The translations under genes were made by a program, and so were the position numbers. Of a stretch of 64,000 nt of DNA, positions 17,728 through 25,789 are shown piece after piece. The notes beneath the pieces are model-generated. The model did no database searches. It saw only the letters and a program-made list of their open reading frames with translations, and was not told the origin of the DNA. Numbering within the stretch: the stretch's first letter is position 1; each line of letters opens with the position of its first letter. Location of the stretch: NCBI GenBank assembly GCA_004362315.1, contig SNWL01000003.1, forward strand, positions 1,922,001 to 1,986,000, in the 5' to 3' direction. The DNA comes from Mycobacterium sp. BK086 (GTDB lineage: Bacteria; Actinomycetota; Actinomycetes; Mycobacteriales; Mycobacteriaceae).

Positions 17728-18105
17728 TTACCTGGCCTTCTTCTTGCCGGCGATGGTGCGCTTGGGGCCCTTGCGGGTACGCGCATTGGTCTTGGTCCGC
17801 TGGCCACGCACCGGCAGGCCACGGCGGTGCCGCAGGCCCTGGTAGCAGCCGATCTCGATCTTGCGTCGGATGTCAGCCTGAACCTCGCGGCGCAGGTCGC
17901 CCTCGACCTTGAGATCGTTGCCCTCGATGTATTCGCGGAGCTGGGTCACCTGATCGTCGGTGAGGTCCTTGCTGCGCAGATCCTTCTCGATACCGGTCGC
18001 GGCGAGGATTTCCTGCGAGCGGGTACGGCCGATGCCGTAGATGTAAGTCAGCGCGATCTCCATGCGCTTGTCGCGCGGGAGATCAACGCCCATGAGACGT
18101 GCCAT
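17728..18105 (-). CDS. rpsM: 30S ribosomal protein S13
   Basis: 125 residues. [20 protein letters not shown] begins the canonical S13 sequence. The basic C-terminal tail ([16 protein letters not shown]) reaches toward tRNA in the ribosome head. AGAAGGAA upstream of the ATG is a usable ribosome binding site. The 163-base gap to rpmJ upstream could hold a promoter or leader, but I saw no convincing element there. Confidence 0.98.
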   Translation of the reverse strand: MARLMGVDLPRDKRMEIALTYIYGIGRTRSQEILAATGIEKDLRSKDLTDDQVTQLREYIEGNDLKVEGDLRREVQADIRRKIEIGCYQGLRHRRGLPVRGQRTKTNARTRKGPKRTIAGKKKAR

Positions 18106-18268
18106 CAGGCAGTGATTCCTTCTTCTATGCGGAGGTCTGTTCCCAGTCCGTTCCCGACTGCGTCGGGGCCCGGCCTCCGTTCCGGGCGTAGCTGAGGGCC
18201 GTATGCCTTCAGTGGTACTGGGAGGTCTGCATTCAGTTGTGGGTAGTGCTCGCCGTCAGTGGCAGGGC

Positions 18269-18382
18269 TCAGCCCTGACGCTGCTTGTGGCGCGGATCAG
18301 AGCAGATCACCATGACCCGCCCATGCCGGCGGATCACCCTGCACTTGTCGCAGATCGGCTTGACGCTCGGGTTCACCTTCAC
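18269..18382 (-). CDS. rpmJ: 50S ribosomal protein L36
   Basis: A 37-residue protein with a GTG start at 18382. It begins [20 protein letters not shown] and ends [11 protein letters not shown]. The Cys-x2-Cys, then Cys and His, form the zinc-ribbon of the zinc-binding L36 form. It lies between infA and rpsM, the standard place for this gene. Confidence 0.96.
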
Positions 18383-18450
18383 GGCTGTTCGATCCTTCTA
18401 GTTCTCGGTGGTTGTCTTGTTCGTGCGTGCTGGTTCGCGGTCGGTAAGGC

Positions 18451-18672
18451 TTACTTGTACCGGTACACAATGCGACCCCGGGTCAGGTCGTAGGGAGAGA
18501 GCTCCACCACCACCCGGTCCTCGGGAAGGATGCGGATGTAGTGCTGCCGCATCTTGCCGCTGATGTGAGCGAGTACCTTGTGTCCGTTCTCCAGCTCAAT
18601 GCGAAACATCGCATTGGGCAGGGGCTCGACCACGCGGCCCTCGACCTCGATGGCACCGTCTTTCTTGGCCAT
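18451..18672 (-). CDS. infA: Translation initiation factor IF-1
   Basis: 73 residues, the full family length. An S1/OB fold is evident from [20 protein letters not shown], then [13 protein letters not shown] and the ending [11 protein letters not shown]-1 occupies the ribosomal A site and helps IF-2 and IF-3 select the initiator tRNA. It is the first gene of the leftward cluster and is divergent from the receiver-flavoreductase gene. GAGAGG lies very close (2 bases) to its ATG. Confidence 0.98.
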   Translation of the reverse strand: MAKKDGAIEVEGRVVEPLPNAMFRIELENGHKVLAHISGKMRQHYIRILPEDRVVVELSPYDLTRGRIVYRYK

Positions 18673-18911
18673 AACCTCTCAGATCCTGCATTGTTGGTTT
18701 GGGACAGCGTTTGCCCCGACTTCAAAACGTGAGCCGGGATCAGGAAATTCCGAAAATTCCAGGACGAGGCACGCAAGAGTCGGCGCGGATGCCGCACCGC
18801 CGGTCTACGATACCCGCTTCGGCGCGCTACTCCAAAACCGTCGCGCAGCCATGCTGACCAGGGGAAGCCCAGCCTCATAACCACTGGACACCCGGCGCAT
18901 ACTGGACAGTG

Positions 18912-20612
18912 ATGACTGGACCCGCCCCCCAGCCCCGCAAACCCGTCATTCTCACCGTTGACGACGACCCGGCCGTGTCGCGCGCTGTCGCTCGCGATCT
19001 TCGCCGCCATTACGGCGAGCGATACCGGATCGTCCGTGCAGAATCCGGGCCGGACGCGCTGGAGACGATCAATGAACTGAAGCTCCGCGGCGAGACCGTC
19101 GCGGTGTTCGTCGCCGACTACCGGATGCCGCAGATGAGCGGTATCCAGTTCCTCGAAGAGGCGATGGACGTCTACCCGATGGCGCGGCGCGTTCTGCTGA
19201 CGGCGTACGCCGACACCCACGCCGCGATCGACGCCATCAACGTCGTCGACCTCGACCACTACCTGCTCAAGCCGTGGGATCCGCCGGAGGAAAAGCTGTA
19301 CCCGGTGATCGACGCGCTGCTGGAGGCCTGGCACGCCACCGGCGACCGGGCGATCCCGCACACCAAGGTGGTCGGGCACCGGTGGAGTGAGCGGTCCTGG
19401 GAGGTCCGCCAGTTCCTGGCCCGCAACCAGCACACGTTCCGCGCGTTCAACGCCGACGAACCCAAGGGCAGGCAGCTGCTCGACGCCGCCAGCCTGGACG
19501 GAATGCAGCTGCCGGTGGTCATCAGCGAGAAGGGCGAGATCCTGGTCGACCCGACCAACGCCGAACTCGCCACCATGCTGGGACTGTCCACCAACCCGTC
19601 GCTGGAGATGTACGACCTCGCCGTCATCGGCGGCGGGCCTGCGGGCCTGGCGGCCGCGGTGTACGGCGCGTCCGAGGGACTCAAGACCGTCCTGATCGAG
19701 GAGACGACGACCGGCGGCCAGGCCGGCCGCAGCTCCCGGATCGAGAACTACCTCGGATTCCCCACCGGGGTCTCCGGCGCCGAGCTGACGACGTCGGCCC
19801 GACGGCAGGCCGAGCGGTTCGGCGCGGAGGTCATCACCACCCGCAAGGCGGTCAAGCTGGCTGCCGGCGAGGCCGGGACCGCCAGGACCATCGTCTTCGA
19901 GGACGGCGGCAGCATCGCCGCGCGAGCGGTCATCCTCGCCACCGGCGTGTCCTACCGCCAGCTCCAGGTCACCGGCTGCTGGGACAACCCCGACGATCCC
20001 GCCTGTAACTACGTGGGACGCGGCGTCTACTACGGCGCCTCGGTGTCGGATGCCTCCGAATGCAAGGGCGAGGACGTCTACATCGTCGGCGGGGCCAACT
20101 CCGCCGGACAGGCCGCGATGTTCATGTCCCGCGAGGCGAACTCGGTCACCATGCTGGTGCGCGGGCCCTCGCTGGAAGCGTCGATGTCGCACTACCTGAT
20201 CCAGCAGATCGAGAAGAACCCCAACATCTCCGTGCGCACCTGCACCGAGGTGATCGACACCCTCGGCGAAGACGACCACCTGACCGGTCTGGTGCTGGAG
20301 AACCGGCAGACCGGTCAGCGCGAAACCGTCGAGTCCACCCGGATGTGCTGCTTCATCGGCGCCGAGCCGCGGACCAACTGGCTCAAAGAGGTCGTCGCCG
20401 TCGACGACCACGGTTTCGTCCTGGCCGGACCCGATCTGGCCAACGTCGCCGGATGGGGCCTGGACCGGCCGCCGCATCACCTGGAAACAAGTGTGCCCGG
20501 TGTGTTTGTTGCAGGAGACGTGCGCGCCGAGTCCGCCAAACGGGTGGCAGCCGCCGTCGGCGAAGGGTCGATGGCGGTCATGTTGGTGCATAGGTATCTC
20601 GCGGAGGCGTAG
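18912..20612 (+). CDS. Response-regulator receiver fused to thioredoxin reductase-like flavoprotein
   Basis: 566 residues from the ATG at 18912; a GTG lies 3 bases earlier. Residues about 11-130 are a receiver domain with acidic VDDD, phospho-acceptor Asp69 (VADYRMP), and Lys in LLKPWD. Residues about 150-225 resemble a glutaredoxin-type fold (VVGHRWSERSWEVRQFLARN, later LPVVISEKGEIL) without its cysteine pair. Residues about 235-565 form an FAD/NAD(P)H reductase: DLAVIGGGPAGLAAAVYG, VYIVGGANSAGQAA and VFVAGDV. The CxxC of true thioredoxin reductases is replaced (GASVSDA). It is probably a phosphorylation-controlled NAD(P)H flavoenzyme. The kinase gene follows 4 bases later. Confidence 0.88.
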   Translation: MTGPAPQPRKPVILTVDDDPAVSRAVARDLRRHYGERYRIVRAESGPDALETINELKLRGETVAVFVADYRMPQMSGIQFLEEAMDVYPMARRVLLTAYADTHAAIDAINVVDLDHYLLKPWDPPEEKLYPVIDALLEAWHATGDRAIPHTKVVGHRWSERSWEVRQFLARNQHTFRAFNADEPKGRQLLDAASLDGMQLPVVISEKGEILVDPTNAELATMLGLSTNPSLEMYDLAVIGGGPAGLAAAVYGASEGLKTVLIEETTTGGQAGRSSRIENYLGFPTGVSGAELTTSARRQAERFGAEVITTRKAVKLAAGEAGTARTIVFEDGGSIAARAVILATGVSYRQLQVTGCWDNPDDPACNYVGRGVYYGASVSDASECKGEDVYIVGGANSAGQAAMFMSREANSVTMLVRGPSLEASMSHYLIQQIEKNPNISVRTCTEVIDTLGEDDHLTGLVLENRQTGQRETVESTRMCCFIGAEPRTNWLKEVVAVDDHGFVLAGPDLANVAGWGLDRPPHHLETSVPGVFVAGDVRAESAKRVAAAVGEGSMAVMLVHRYLAEA

Positions 20613-20616
20613 TGAC

Positions 20617-22101
20617 ATGGGCCAAAACTGCATGCCCGACGAACTGAGGACCCTGTTCCTGTTCGAGAAGCTGTCCGACACACAGCTGCAGACGCTGTGC
20701 GACAACGGGCACATCGCAGTGTTCGAGCCCGGTCCCGTGGTCGTCGAGGGTGAGCCGGCCACCTGTTTCTACGTGCTGCTCGACGGCGAGTTGGTGATGT
20801 CCAAGCGCTCCGGCGGTGTGGACGTCGAGACCAATCGCACCTCGCAGCGCGGCGTGTACTGCGGAGCCTGGTCGGCCTACATCCCCAACGAGGAGCAGGT
20901 GTACCAGGCGTCGGTGCGGGTCACCGAGCCGTCGCGGTTCTTCGTGCTCGACGCCGAGGTGTTCTCCAGCTTCATGAAGTCCGAGTTCCCGATGGCCGTG
21001 CATCTGCTCGAGGGCCATATGGTCGGCGGCCGGCGGCAGAGCCAGATCATCGGCCAGCGCCAGAAGCTGCTGGCGCTCGGCACGATCACCGCGGGACTGA
21101 CCCACCAGCTGAACAACCCGGCAGCGGCCACCGCACGTGCGGTGGCCGATCTGCGCGAGGGCGTCGGCAAGATGCGCTACAAGCTCTCGATGCTGGCCGA
21201 CGGCAAGTTCACCCCCGAAGCGCTGCGGATGCTGGTCCGGATCCAGGACGAGGTGGCCGAGCAGGTCGCCAAGTCCAAGGCGCAGGAACTGTCCGCGCTG
21301 GAGACGTCCGACCGTGAGGATCAGGTCGGCGACTGGCTCGAGGACCACGGCATCGCCAGTGCCTGGGACTACGCGCCGACGTTCGTCGAAGCCGGGCTGG
21401 ACACCGACTGGCTGGAACGTATCGAGGCGTCCATCGACTCGGTCGACTGCTCGGCCACCCTGCAGAGCGCGATCGGCTGGCTGAAGTACACGATCGACAC
21501 CGAGCTTCGGATGAACGAGATCGCCGACGCCAGCGAGCGCATCTCCGGCCTGCTCGCCGGGGCGAAGAAGTACTCCCAGATGGACCGGGCCGAATACCAG
21601 GTCACCAATGTCCACGAGCTGTTGCACAGCACGGTGAAGACTCTCTTCGGCGACAAGGTAGGCCCCGACAAGCCCATCAAGCTGGTCAAGGACTGGGACA
21701 AGTCGATTCCCGAAATCGCTTGCTACCCAGGAAGTTTGAACGAAGTCTGGGATGTGATCATCAACAACGCCATCCAGGCGATGAAGGGCCGCGGCACGCT
21801 GACGATCACGACTGCCCGCCAGGGCGATGACATGATCCGCGTCGAGATCGGCGACGACGGCCCGGGGATCCCCGACGAGATCATCGATCGGATCTTCACC
21901 GCGTTCTTCACCACCAAGCCGTTCGGCGAGGGCGACGGGCTGGGTCTGGACCTCGCGCGCCGCATCGTTGTCGAGATGCACCAGGGCGATATCCGGGTGC
22001 AATCGCAACCCGGCAATACCCGCTTCACCATCCTGCTGCCGCTGGTCGCGATCCCCCCGGTCGCGGCCACGCCAGGTGAACTTTCCGCCGCCGCGGAATA
22101 G
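20617..22101 (+). CDS. Histidine kinase with N-terminal cyclic-nucleotide-binding domain
   Basis: 494 residues. GGAGG at 20603-20607 lies 9 bases before the ATG. Residues about 12-140 form a CAP/cNMP-binding-like beta-roll (FEPGPVVVEGEPATCFYVLL). His163 in LTHQLNNPAAA is the likely phospho-acceptor, in the HELNNP style of ATP-binding kinases. The HATPase domain has N box NEVWDVIINNAIQAM, G1 DDGPGIP and G2 GDGLGLDLARRI. There are no membrane helices, so it should be cytosolic. Its obvious partner is the receiver-flavoreductase encoded just upstream. Whether the domain binds cAMP is not evident, since a typical phosphate-binding cassette was not recognised. Confidence 0.88.
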   Translation: MGQNCMPDELRTLFLFEKLSDTQLQTLCDNGHIAVFEPGPVVVEGEPATCFYVLLDGELVMSKRSGGVDVETNRTSQRGVYCGAWSAYIPNEEQVYQASVRVTEPSRFFVLDAEVFSSFMKSEFPMAVHLLEGHMVGGRRQSQIIGQRQKLLALGTITAGLTHQLNNPAAATARAVADLREGVGKMRYKLSMLADGKFTPEALRMLVRIQDEVAEQVAKSKAQELSALETSDREDQVGDWLEDHGIASAWDYAPTFVEAGLDTDWLERIEASIDSVDCSATLQSAIGWLKYTIDTELRMNEIADASERISGLLAGAKKYSQMDRAEYQVTNVHELLHSTVKTLFGDKVGPDKPIKLVKDWDKSIPEIACYPGSLNEVWDVIINNAIQAMKGRGTLTITTARQGDDMIRVEIGDDGPGIPDEIIDRIFTAFFTTKPFGEGDGLGLDLARRIVVEMHQGDIRVQSQPGNTRFTILLPLVAIPPVAATPGELSAAAE

Positions 22102-22130
22102 CCGACCGCGGGCCGCGGGTTGTAGCGGCC

Positions 22131-22964
22131 ATGAGCGCCAAGCCCGATCTCGGCAGGTTCGCATCGTTCGGTATGGGGGTCACCCCCGACGAGGCCACGG
22201 CAATCGAAGCGCTCGGCTACGGCGCCGTATGGGTCGCCGGATCGCCGCCCGCGGAACTCGACTGGGTCGAACCGACCCTGGCCGCGACCAGCACGCTGAA
22301 AGTCGCCACCGGTATCGTCAACATCTGGACCGCCCGGCCCGACGCGGTCGCGTCGTCCTTCCATCGCATCGAAAGTGCTTATCCCGGACGGTTTCTGCTG
22401 GGCGTCGGCGTCGGCCACCCCGAAGCTGATGCACAATTCGCCAAGCCCCTGACCGCACTGAACGACTATTTGGACGTGCTGGACGAGCACAACGTCCCCC
22501 GGGAACGACGGGTGCTGGCCGCGCTCGGCCCGCAGGTTCTGAAGCTGTCCGCGCGCCGCAGTGCCGGGGCGCACCCGGTGCTGATCACCCCCGAGCACAC
22601 CGCGCGGGCACGCGAATTGATGGGCCCGGACGCCTTTCTCGCGCCCGCGATCCCCGTCGTCCCCACCACCGACGCCGAGCAGGCGCGCGCCGTCGGCCGC
22701 AAGATGCTCGAGCTTTACCTCGGGCTGAGCAATTACCTCAACAACTGGAAGCGCTTGGGCTTCACTGATTCCGACATCACCCGCCCCGGCAGCGACCGAC
22801 TGGTGGACTCTGTGCTCGTGTACGGCACGCCCGAGGCCATCGCGTCCCGGCTGTCCGAACACCTCGACGCCGGTGCCGACCACGTGCCGATTCAGCTGTT
22901 GACGTCGCCGGACAAGGTCATCGGAACCTTGGCCGAACTCGCCGGCCCGCTCGGGCTGCGCTGA
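22131..22964 (+). CDS. F420-dependent LLM-class oxidoreductase, copy 1
   Basis: 277 residues. The TIM-barrel luciferase-like pattern is clear: IEALGYGAVWVAGSPPAE, VATGIVNIW, then RIESAYPGRFLLGVGVGHPE. Members of this TIGR03620-like mycobacterial family use cofactor F420 for hydride transfer to unknown substrates. It is the first of three tandem homologues in the same direction, probably one operon. The ATG at 22131 lies 29 bases after the kinase stop with no obvious promoter between, so read-through from the kinase unit is possible. Confidence 0.92.
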   Translation: MSAKPDLGRFASFGMGVTPDEATAIEALGYGAVWVAGSPPAELDWVEPTLAATSTLKVATGIVNIWTARPDAVASSFHRIESAYPGRFLLGVGVGHPEADAQFAKPLTALNDYLDVLDEHNVPRERRVLAALGPQVLKLSARRSAGAHPVLITPEHTARARELMGPDAFLAPAIPVVPTTDAEQARAVGRKMLELYLGLSNYLNNWKRLGFTDSDITRPGSDRLVDSVLVYGTPEAIASRLSEHLDAGADHVPIQLLTSPDKVIGTLAELAGPLGLR

Positions 22965-22998
22965 CCGGAAGACTGAGTTGATGGAAGAAGGAAGGTCG

Positions 22999-23874
22999 AT
23001 GACGGACGCCAAACCAGACCTGGGCCGCTTCGGCTCGTTCGGCCGCGGGGTCACCCCGGCCCAAGCCAAGGAGATCGAGGCGCTCGGCTACGGCGCGGTC
23101 TGGGTTGGCGGCTCCCCGCCGGCCGAATTGGACTGGGTGGAGCCGATTTTGGCGAACACCACCACGTTGAAGGTGGCCACCGGAATCGTCAACATCTGGA
23201 CCGCGGCGCCGGGCCCGGTGGCCGAGTCGTTCCATCGGATCGAGAGCGCTTACCCCGGCCGGTTCCTGCTCGGTATCGGTGTCGGGCATCCCGAAGCCAC
23301 GAGCGAGTACCAAAAGCCGATCGACGCGCTGCGCGGCTACCTCGACAAACTCGACGAGTACGGCGTCCCCAAGAGCCGGCGCGTGGTCGCCGCGCTCGGG
23401 CCGCAGGTACTCAAGCTGTCGGCGGCGCGCGGTGCCGGTGCGCACCCGTACCTCACCACCCCCGAGCACACCGCCGAAGCGCGTGCACTGCTGGGCCCCG
23501 AGGCGTTTCTGGCGCCCGAGCACAAGGCGGTCCTCACCACCGACGCGGATCAGGCGCGGGAGGTCGGCCGCAAAGCCCTGGACATCTACCTCAATCTGCA
23601 GAACTACCTCAACAGCTGGAAACGCTTGGGATTCACCGACGACGACGTGGCCAAGCCCGGCAGTGACCGGCTGGTCGACGCGGTCGTGGCGTATGGCACA
23701 CCCGAACAGATCGCGGCCCGGCTCACCGCGCACCTCGACGCCGGGGCCGACCACGTGCCTGTCCAGGTGCTGACGTCTTCTGACAAGCTGGTGGATGCGC
23801 TGGCCGCATTGGCCGGCCCACTGGGTCTCAAACAGTTTGGGACTCAAACAACCGTAACGAGAGGTAACTCGTGA
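22999..23874 (+). CDS. F420-dependent LLM-class oxidoreductase, copy 2
   Basis: 291 residues from the ATG at 22999, with GGAAGAAGGAAGG immediately upstream as ribosome binding site; upstream in-frame starts at 22978/22981 fall before that site. It keeps the family pattern GYGAVWVGGSPPAELDWVEP, YPGRFLLGIGVGHPEA and PYLTTPEHTAEAR. It is close to copies 1 and 3 over the full length. Its stop overlaps the GTG of copy 3 by 4 bases. The natural substrate is unknown. Confidence 0.92.
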   Translation: MTDAKPDLGRFGSFGRGVTPAQAKEIEALGYGAVWVGGSPPAELDWVEPILANTTTLKVATGIVNIWTAAPGPVAESFHRIESAYPGRFLLGIGVGHPEATSEYQKPIDALRGYLDKLDEYGVPKSRRVVAALGPQVLKLSAARGAGAHPYLTTPEHTAEARALLGPEAFLAPEHKAVLTTDADQAREVGRKALDIYLNLQNYLNSWKRLGFTDDDVAKPGSDRLVDAVVAYGTPEQIAARLTAHLDAGADHVPVQVLTSSDKLVDALAALAGPLGLKQFGTQTTVTRGNS

Positions 23875-24728
23875 CCAACCCGTCGCTGCTCAAACCGGAC
23901 CTCGGCCGCTACGGAGTGTGGACCGGCGGCCCCGTGTCACCGGAGCAGGCCCAAGAGATCGAGCGCCTGGGCTACGGCGCGGTGTGGGTCGGCGCCTCAC
24001 CCGCGGCGGAGCTGGCATTCGTCGAGCCGATCCTCGAGCGCACCGAGAACCTGACCGTCGCCACCGGGATCGTCAATATCTGGAACGCGCCGGCCGAGGA
24101 CGTCGCGGCATCCTATGAGCGCATCGAAACTGCTTACCCCGGGCGGTTTTTGCTCGGTGTGGGCGTGGGCCATCCCGAACGCACGCAGGAATACCAGAAG
24201 CCGTACGACGCGCTGGTGAGCTACCTCGACAAGCTCGACGACAAGTGCGTGCCGACCAGCCGCCGGGTGATCGCCGCACTCGGCCGCAAGGTGCTGCAGC
24301 TGGCCGCGCATCGCAGCGCCGGTGCGCATCCGTACCTGACCACCCCCGAGCACACCGCGCAGGCCCGCGATCTGGTGGGAGCGTCGGTGTTCCTGGCCCC
24401 TGAGCACAAGGTGGTGCTGACCACCGATACCGACGAAGCCCGCGCGCTCGGCCGCGACAGCGTCGGCTTCTACTTGGGGCTGAGCAACTACGTCAACAAC
24501 TGGAAGCGGTTGGGATTCACCGACGCCGACGTCGAGCAGCCGGGCAGCGACAAGCTGATCGACGCGGTGGTGGCCTACGGCACACCCGAGGCGATCGCGG
24601 CGCGGCTGAACGAACACCTCGACGCCGGCGCCGACCACGTGACCATCCAAGTGCTGGGCGGTGCGGACAGGTTGTTGCCGACCTTGACCGAATTGGCCGG
24701 GCCGCTGGGGTTGACCGCGGACCGGTGA
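23871..24728 (+). CDS. F420-dependent LLM-class oxidoreductase, copy 3
   Basis: 285 residues, GTG start within GTGA overlapping copy 2; AGAGG lies upstream. The motifs are GYGAVWVGASPAAEL, VATGIVNIWN, YPGRFLLGVGVGHPERT and PYLTTPEHTAQARD. The three paralogues differ most in loops after the second and fourth strands, where substrate specificity usually lies in this fold. It ends one base before the convergent gene at 24729. Confidence 0.92.
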   Translation: MTNPSLLKPDLGRYGVWTGGPVSPEQAQEIERLGYGAVWVGASPAAELAFVEPILERTENLTVATGIVNIWNAPAEDVAASYERIETAYPGRFLLGVGVGHPERTQEYQKPYDALVSYLDKLDDKCVPTSRRVIAALGRKVLQLAAHRSAGAHPYLTTPEHTAQARDLVGASVFLAPEHKVVLTTDTDEARALGRDSVGFYLGLSNYVNNWKRLGFTDADVEQPGSDKLIDAVVAYGTPEAIAARLNEHLDAGADHVTIQVLGGADRLLPTLTELAGPLGLTADR

Positions 24729-25436
24729 TCACGCAGCCATGACGACGGCCGGGCGCGGAAAGCGCAGTGTGGCACAGGCGTCGTCGACAGATTCATCGAT
24801 CTCCTCGGCAAGATCGCGACGAACGATCGAATTCCCCGCGGCCGCCACGACCAGTCGGGTCAGCACGACGTTGTGACGGCGGCGGATGTCAGCCATCTGG
24901 GCGATCATGGCGTCGATCGCAGCCGGACAACTACCGAAATCGTCAGCAGCCGTGCCGATCTCGCAGAGCAGTCCGATGAGGGTGGCCGAGCGGCAGCCGA
25001 TCACCGCGTCCACCGCCGTCACGCGTGCACTCGGCGACGCGGCATCGGTCATGCGCAACAACACATTCTGCGTCCGGCCGGTCCGCAACGACACGATCTG
25101 GTCAGGGCAGCTCAGTACCACCCGGCCCACTCCGGCAGCGCTTGCCCGCCGGATATCGCCGGTGGCCAGATGATCGGCATGGACGGTCATCAACACCGGA
25201 TGGATGCCGACCGAGATGGCCGAATGCAGCTCGGCGAGAGTACGCACATCGACGCCCAATCGATGTTCACGCAGCCAGCGCGCCACCCTGATGTCGCCCA
25301 GCGAGGCGGCCGGGAACGACACCTCAGCGGGTAGGCACGAGTCCCGGTAGCCGATCATCCGGCGTATCTCGGGGTGCTCGGGCTGCAGAAGTTGACGTCT
25401 GAGGACCATAGACCGAAATCGTGTCGAGCGTGTCAC
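24729..25436 (-). CDS. Short PLP-barrel-like protein (Orn/DAP/Arg decarboxylase family), likely non-catalytic
   Basis: 235 residues. RVARWLREHRLGVDVRTLAE, HSAISVGIHPVLM and RRASAAGVGRVVLSCPDQI follow the strand-helix rhythm of the alanine racemase/decarboxylase barrel. Full-length decarboxylases have about 400 residues and a second beta domain, absent here. The segment expected to hold the PLP lysine (usually VKAN) reads VSFPAAS, so the cofactor lysine seems lost. The GTG at 25436 is chosen because AGGAAGAAGG lies 7 bases upstream; the ATG at 25419 lacks one. The role is unknown. Confidence 0.65.
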   Translation of the reverse strand: MTRSTRFRSMVLRRQLLQPEHPEIRRMIGYRDSCLPAEVSFPAASLGDIRVARWLREHRLGVDVRTLAELHSAISVGIHPVLMTVHADHLATGDIRRASAAGVGRVVLSCPDQIVSLRTGRTQNVLLRMTDAASPSARVTAVDAVIGCRSATLIGLLCEIGTAADDFGSCPAAIDAMIAQMADIRRRHNVVLTRLVVAAAGNSIVRRDLAEEIDESVDDACATLRFPRPAVVMAA

Positions 25437-25607
25437 CGTAAAACCTTCTTCCTGACGCTATCTCGACGGTGCCCGCCCAAACCTTGACGCGGCTCTGACC
25501 TGGCTGTGGGCTCGCTGAAACACCGCAGGTGGCAGGAGTCCGTCAAGACGACCGGTCCAGGCGTAAAGAAACCGTCAACGTCGGCGGTAGAGCGCCTTTT
25601 CCGGACT

Positions 25608-25613
25608 TAGCTT
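25608..25613 (+). promoter_or_regulatory. -10 element of a leaderless kdp operon transcript
   Basis: TAGCTT fits TANNNT and is followed by CACCAC and then the ATG at 25620. It is the only convincing -10 in the 183-base gap before the operon. A KdpE site could not be identified by eye. Confidence 0.45.
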
Positions 25614-25619
25614 CACCAC

Positions 25620-25703
25620 ATGAGTGTCCTCATATTCGTCGTGCTGACTGTCGCGATCTTCGCCCTGCTCGGCCTGGTGCAGAAGCTGGTCGAGCGGCTG
25701 TGA
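25620..25703 (+). CDS. 27-residue hydrophobic microprotein upstream of kdpF
   Basis: The frame ATG-to-TGA encodes MSVLIFVVLTVAIFALLG and ends VQKLVERL. This is one hydrophobic helix of about 17 residues with a basic/acidic cytoplasmic-type end. Its stop overlaps the GTG of kdpF by 4 bases, and a leaderless-type -10 sits just in front. It is not KdpF, which follows. It could be a second small regulatory subunit or a translated leader of the operon. The coding call rests on hydrophobicity, coupling and promoter spacing. Confidence 0.65.
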   Translation: MSVLIFVVLTVAIFALLGLVQKLVERL

Positions 25704-25789
25704 GCTACGAGAACGTCGTCGGCCTGATCTTGTCCGTGCTGCTGGCCCTGTTCGTCGCCGCGGCCCTGTTGTTCCCCGAGAGGTTCTAA
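25700..25789 (+). CDS. kdpF: K+-transporting ATPase small subunit KdpF
   Basis: 29 residues, GTG start. The protein is one transmembrane helix, VVGLILSVLLALFVAAALLF, ending PERF. The LxFPExF end matches other actinobacterial KdpF proteins. KdpF stabilises the KdpABC complex in the membrane. It directly abuts the kdpA GTG with no gap. Confidence 0.9.
   Translation: MSYENVVGLILSVLLALFVAAALLFPERF

Noticed and set aside
18483..20762. A 759-codon open frame on the minus strand
   Set aside because: It is antisense to the receiver-flavoreductase gene, which has clear motifs. The frame is open only because of high-GC third-position bias.
25529..25699. An N-terminal extension of kdpF by 57 codons
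   Set aside because: The extension is basic and unrelated to KdpF, and it overlaps the microprotein frame. GTG 25700 gives the known KdpF length.
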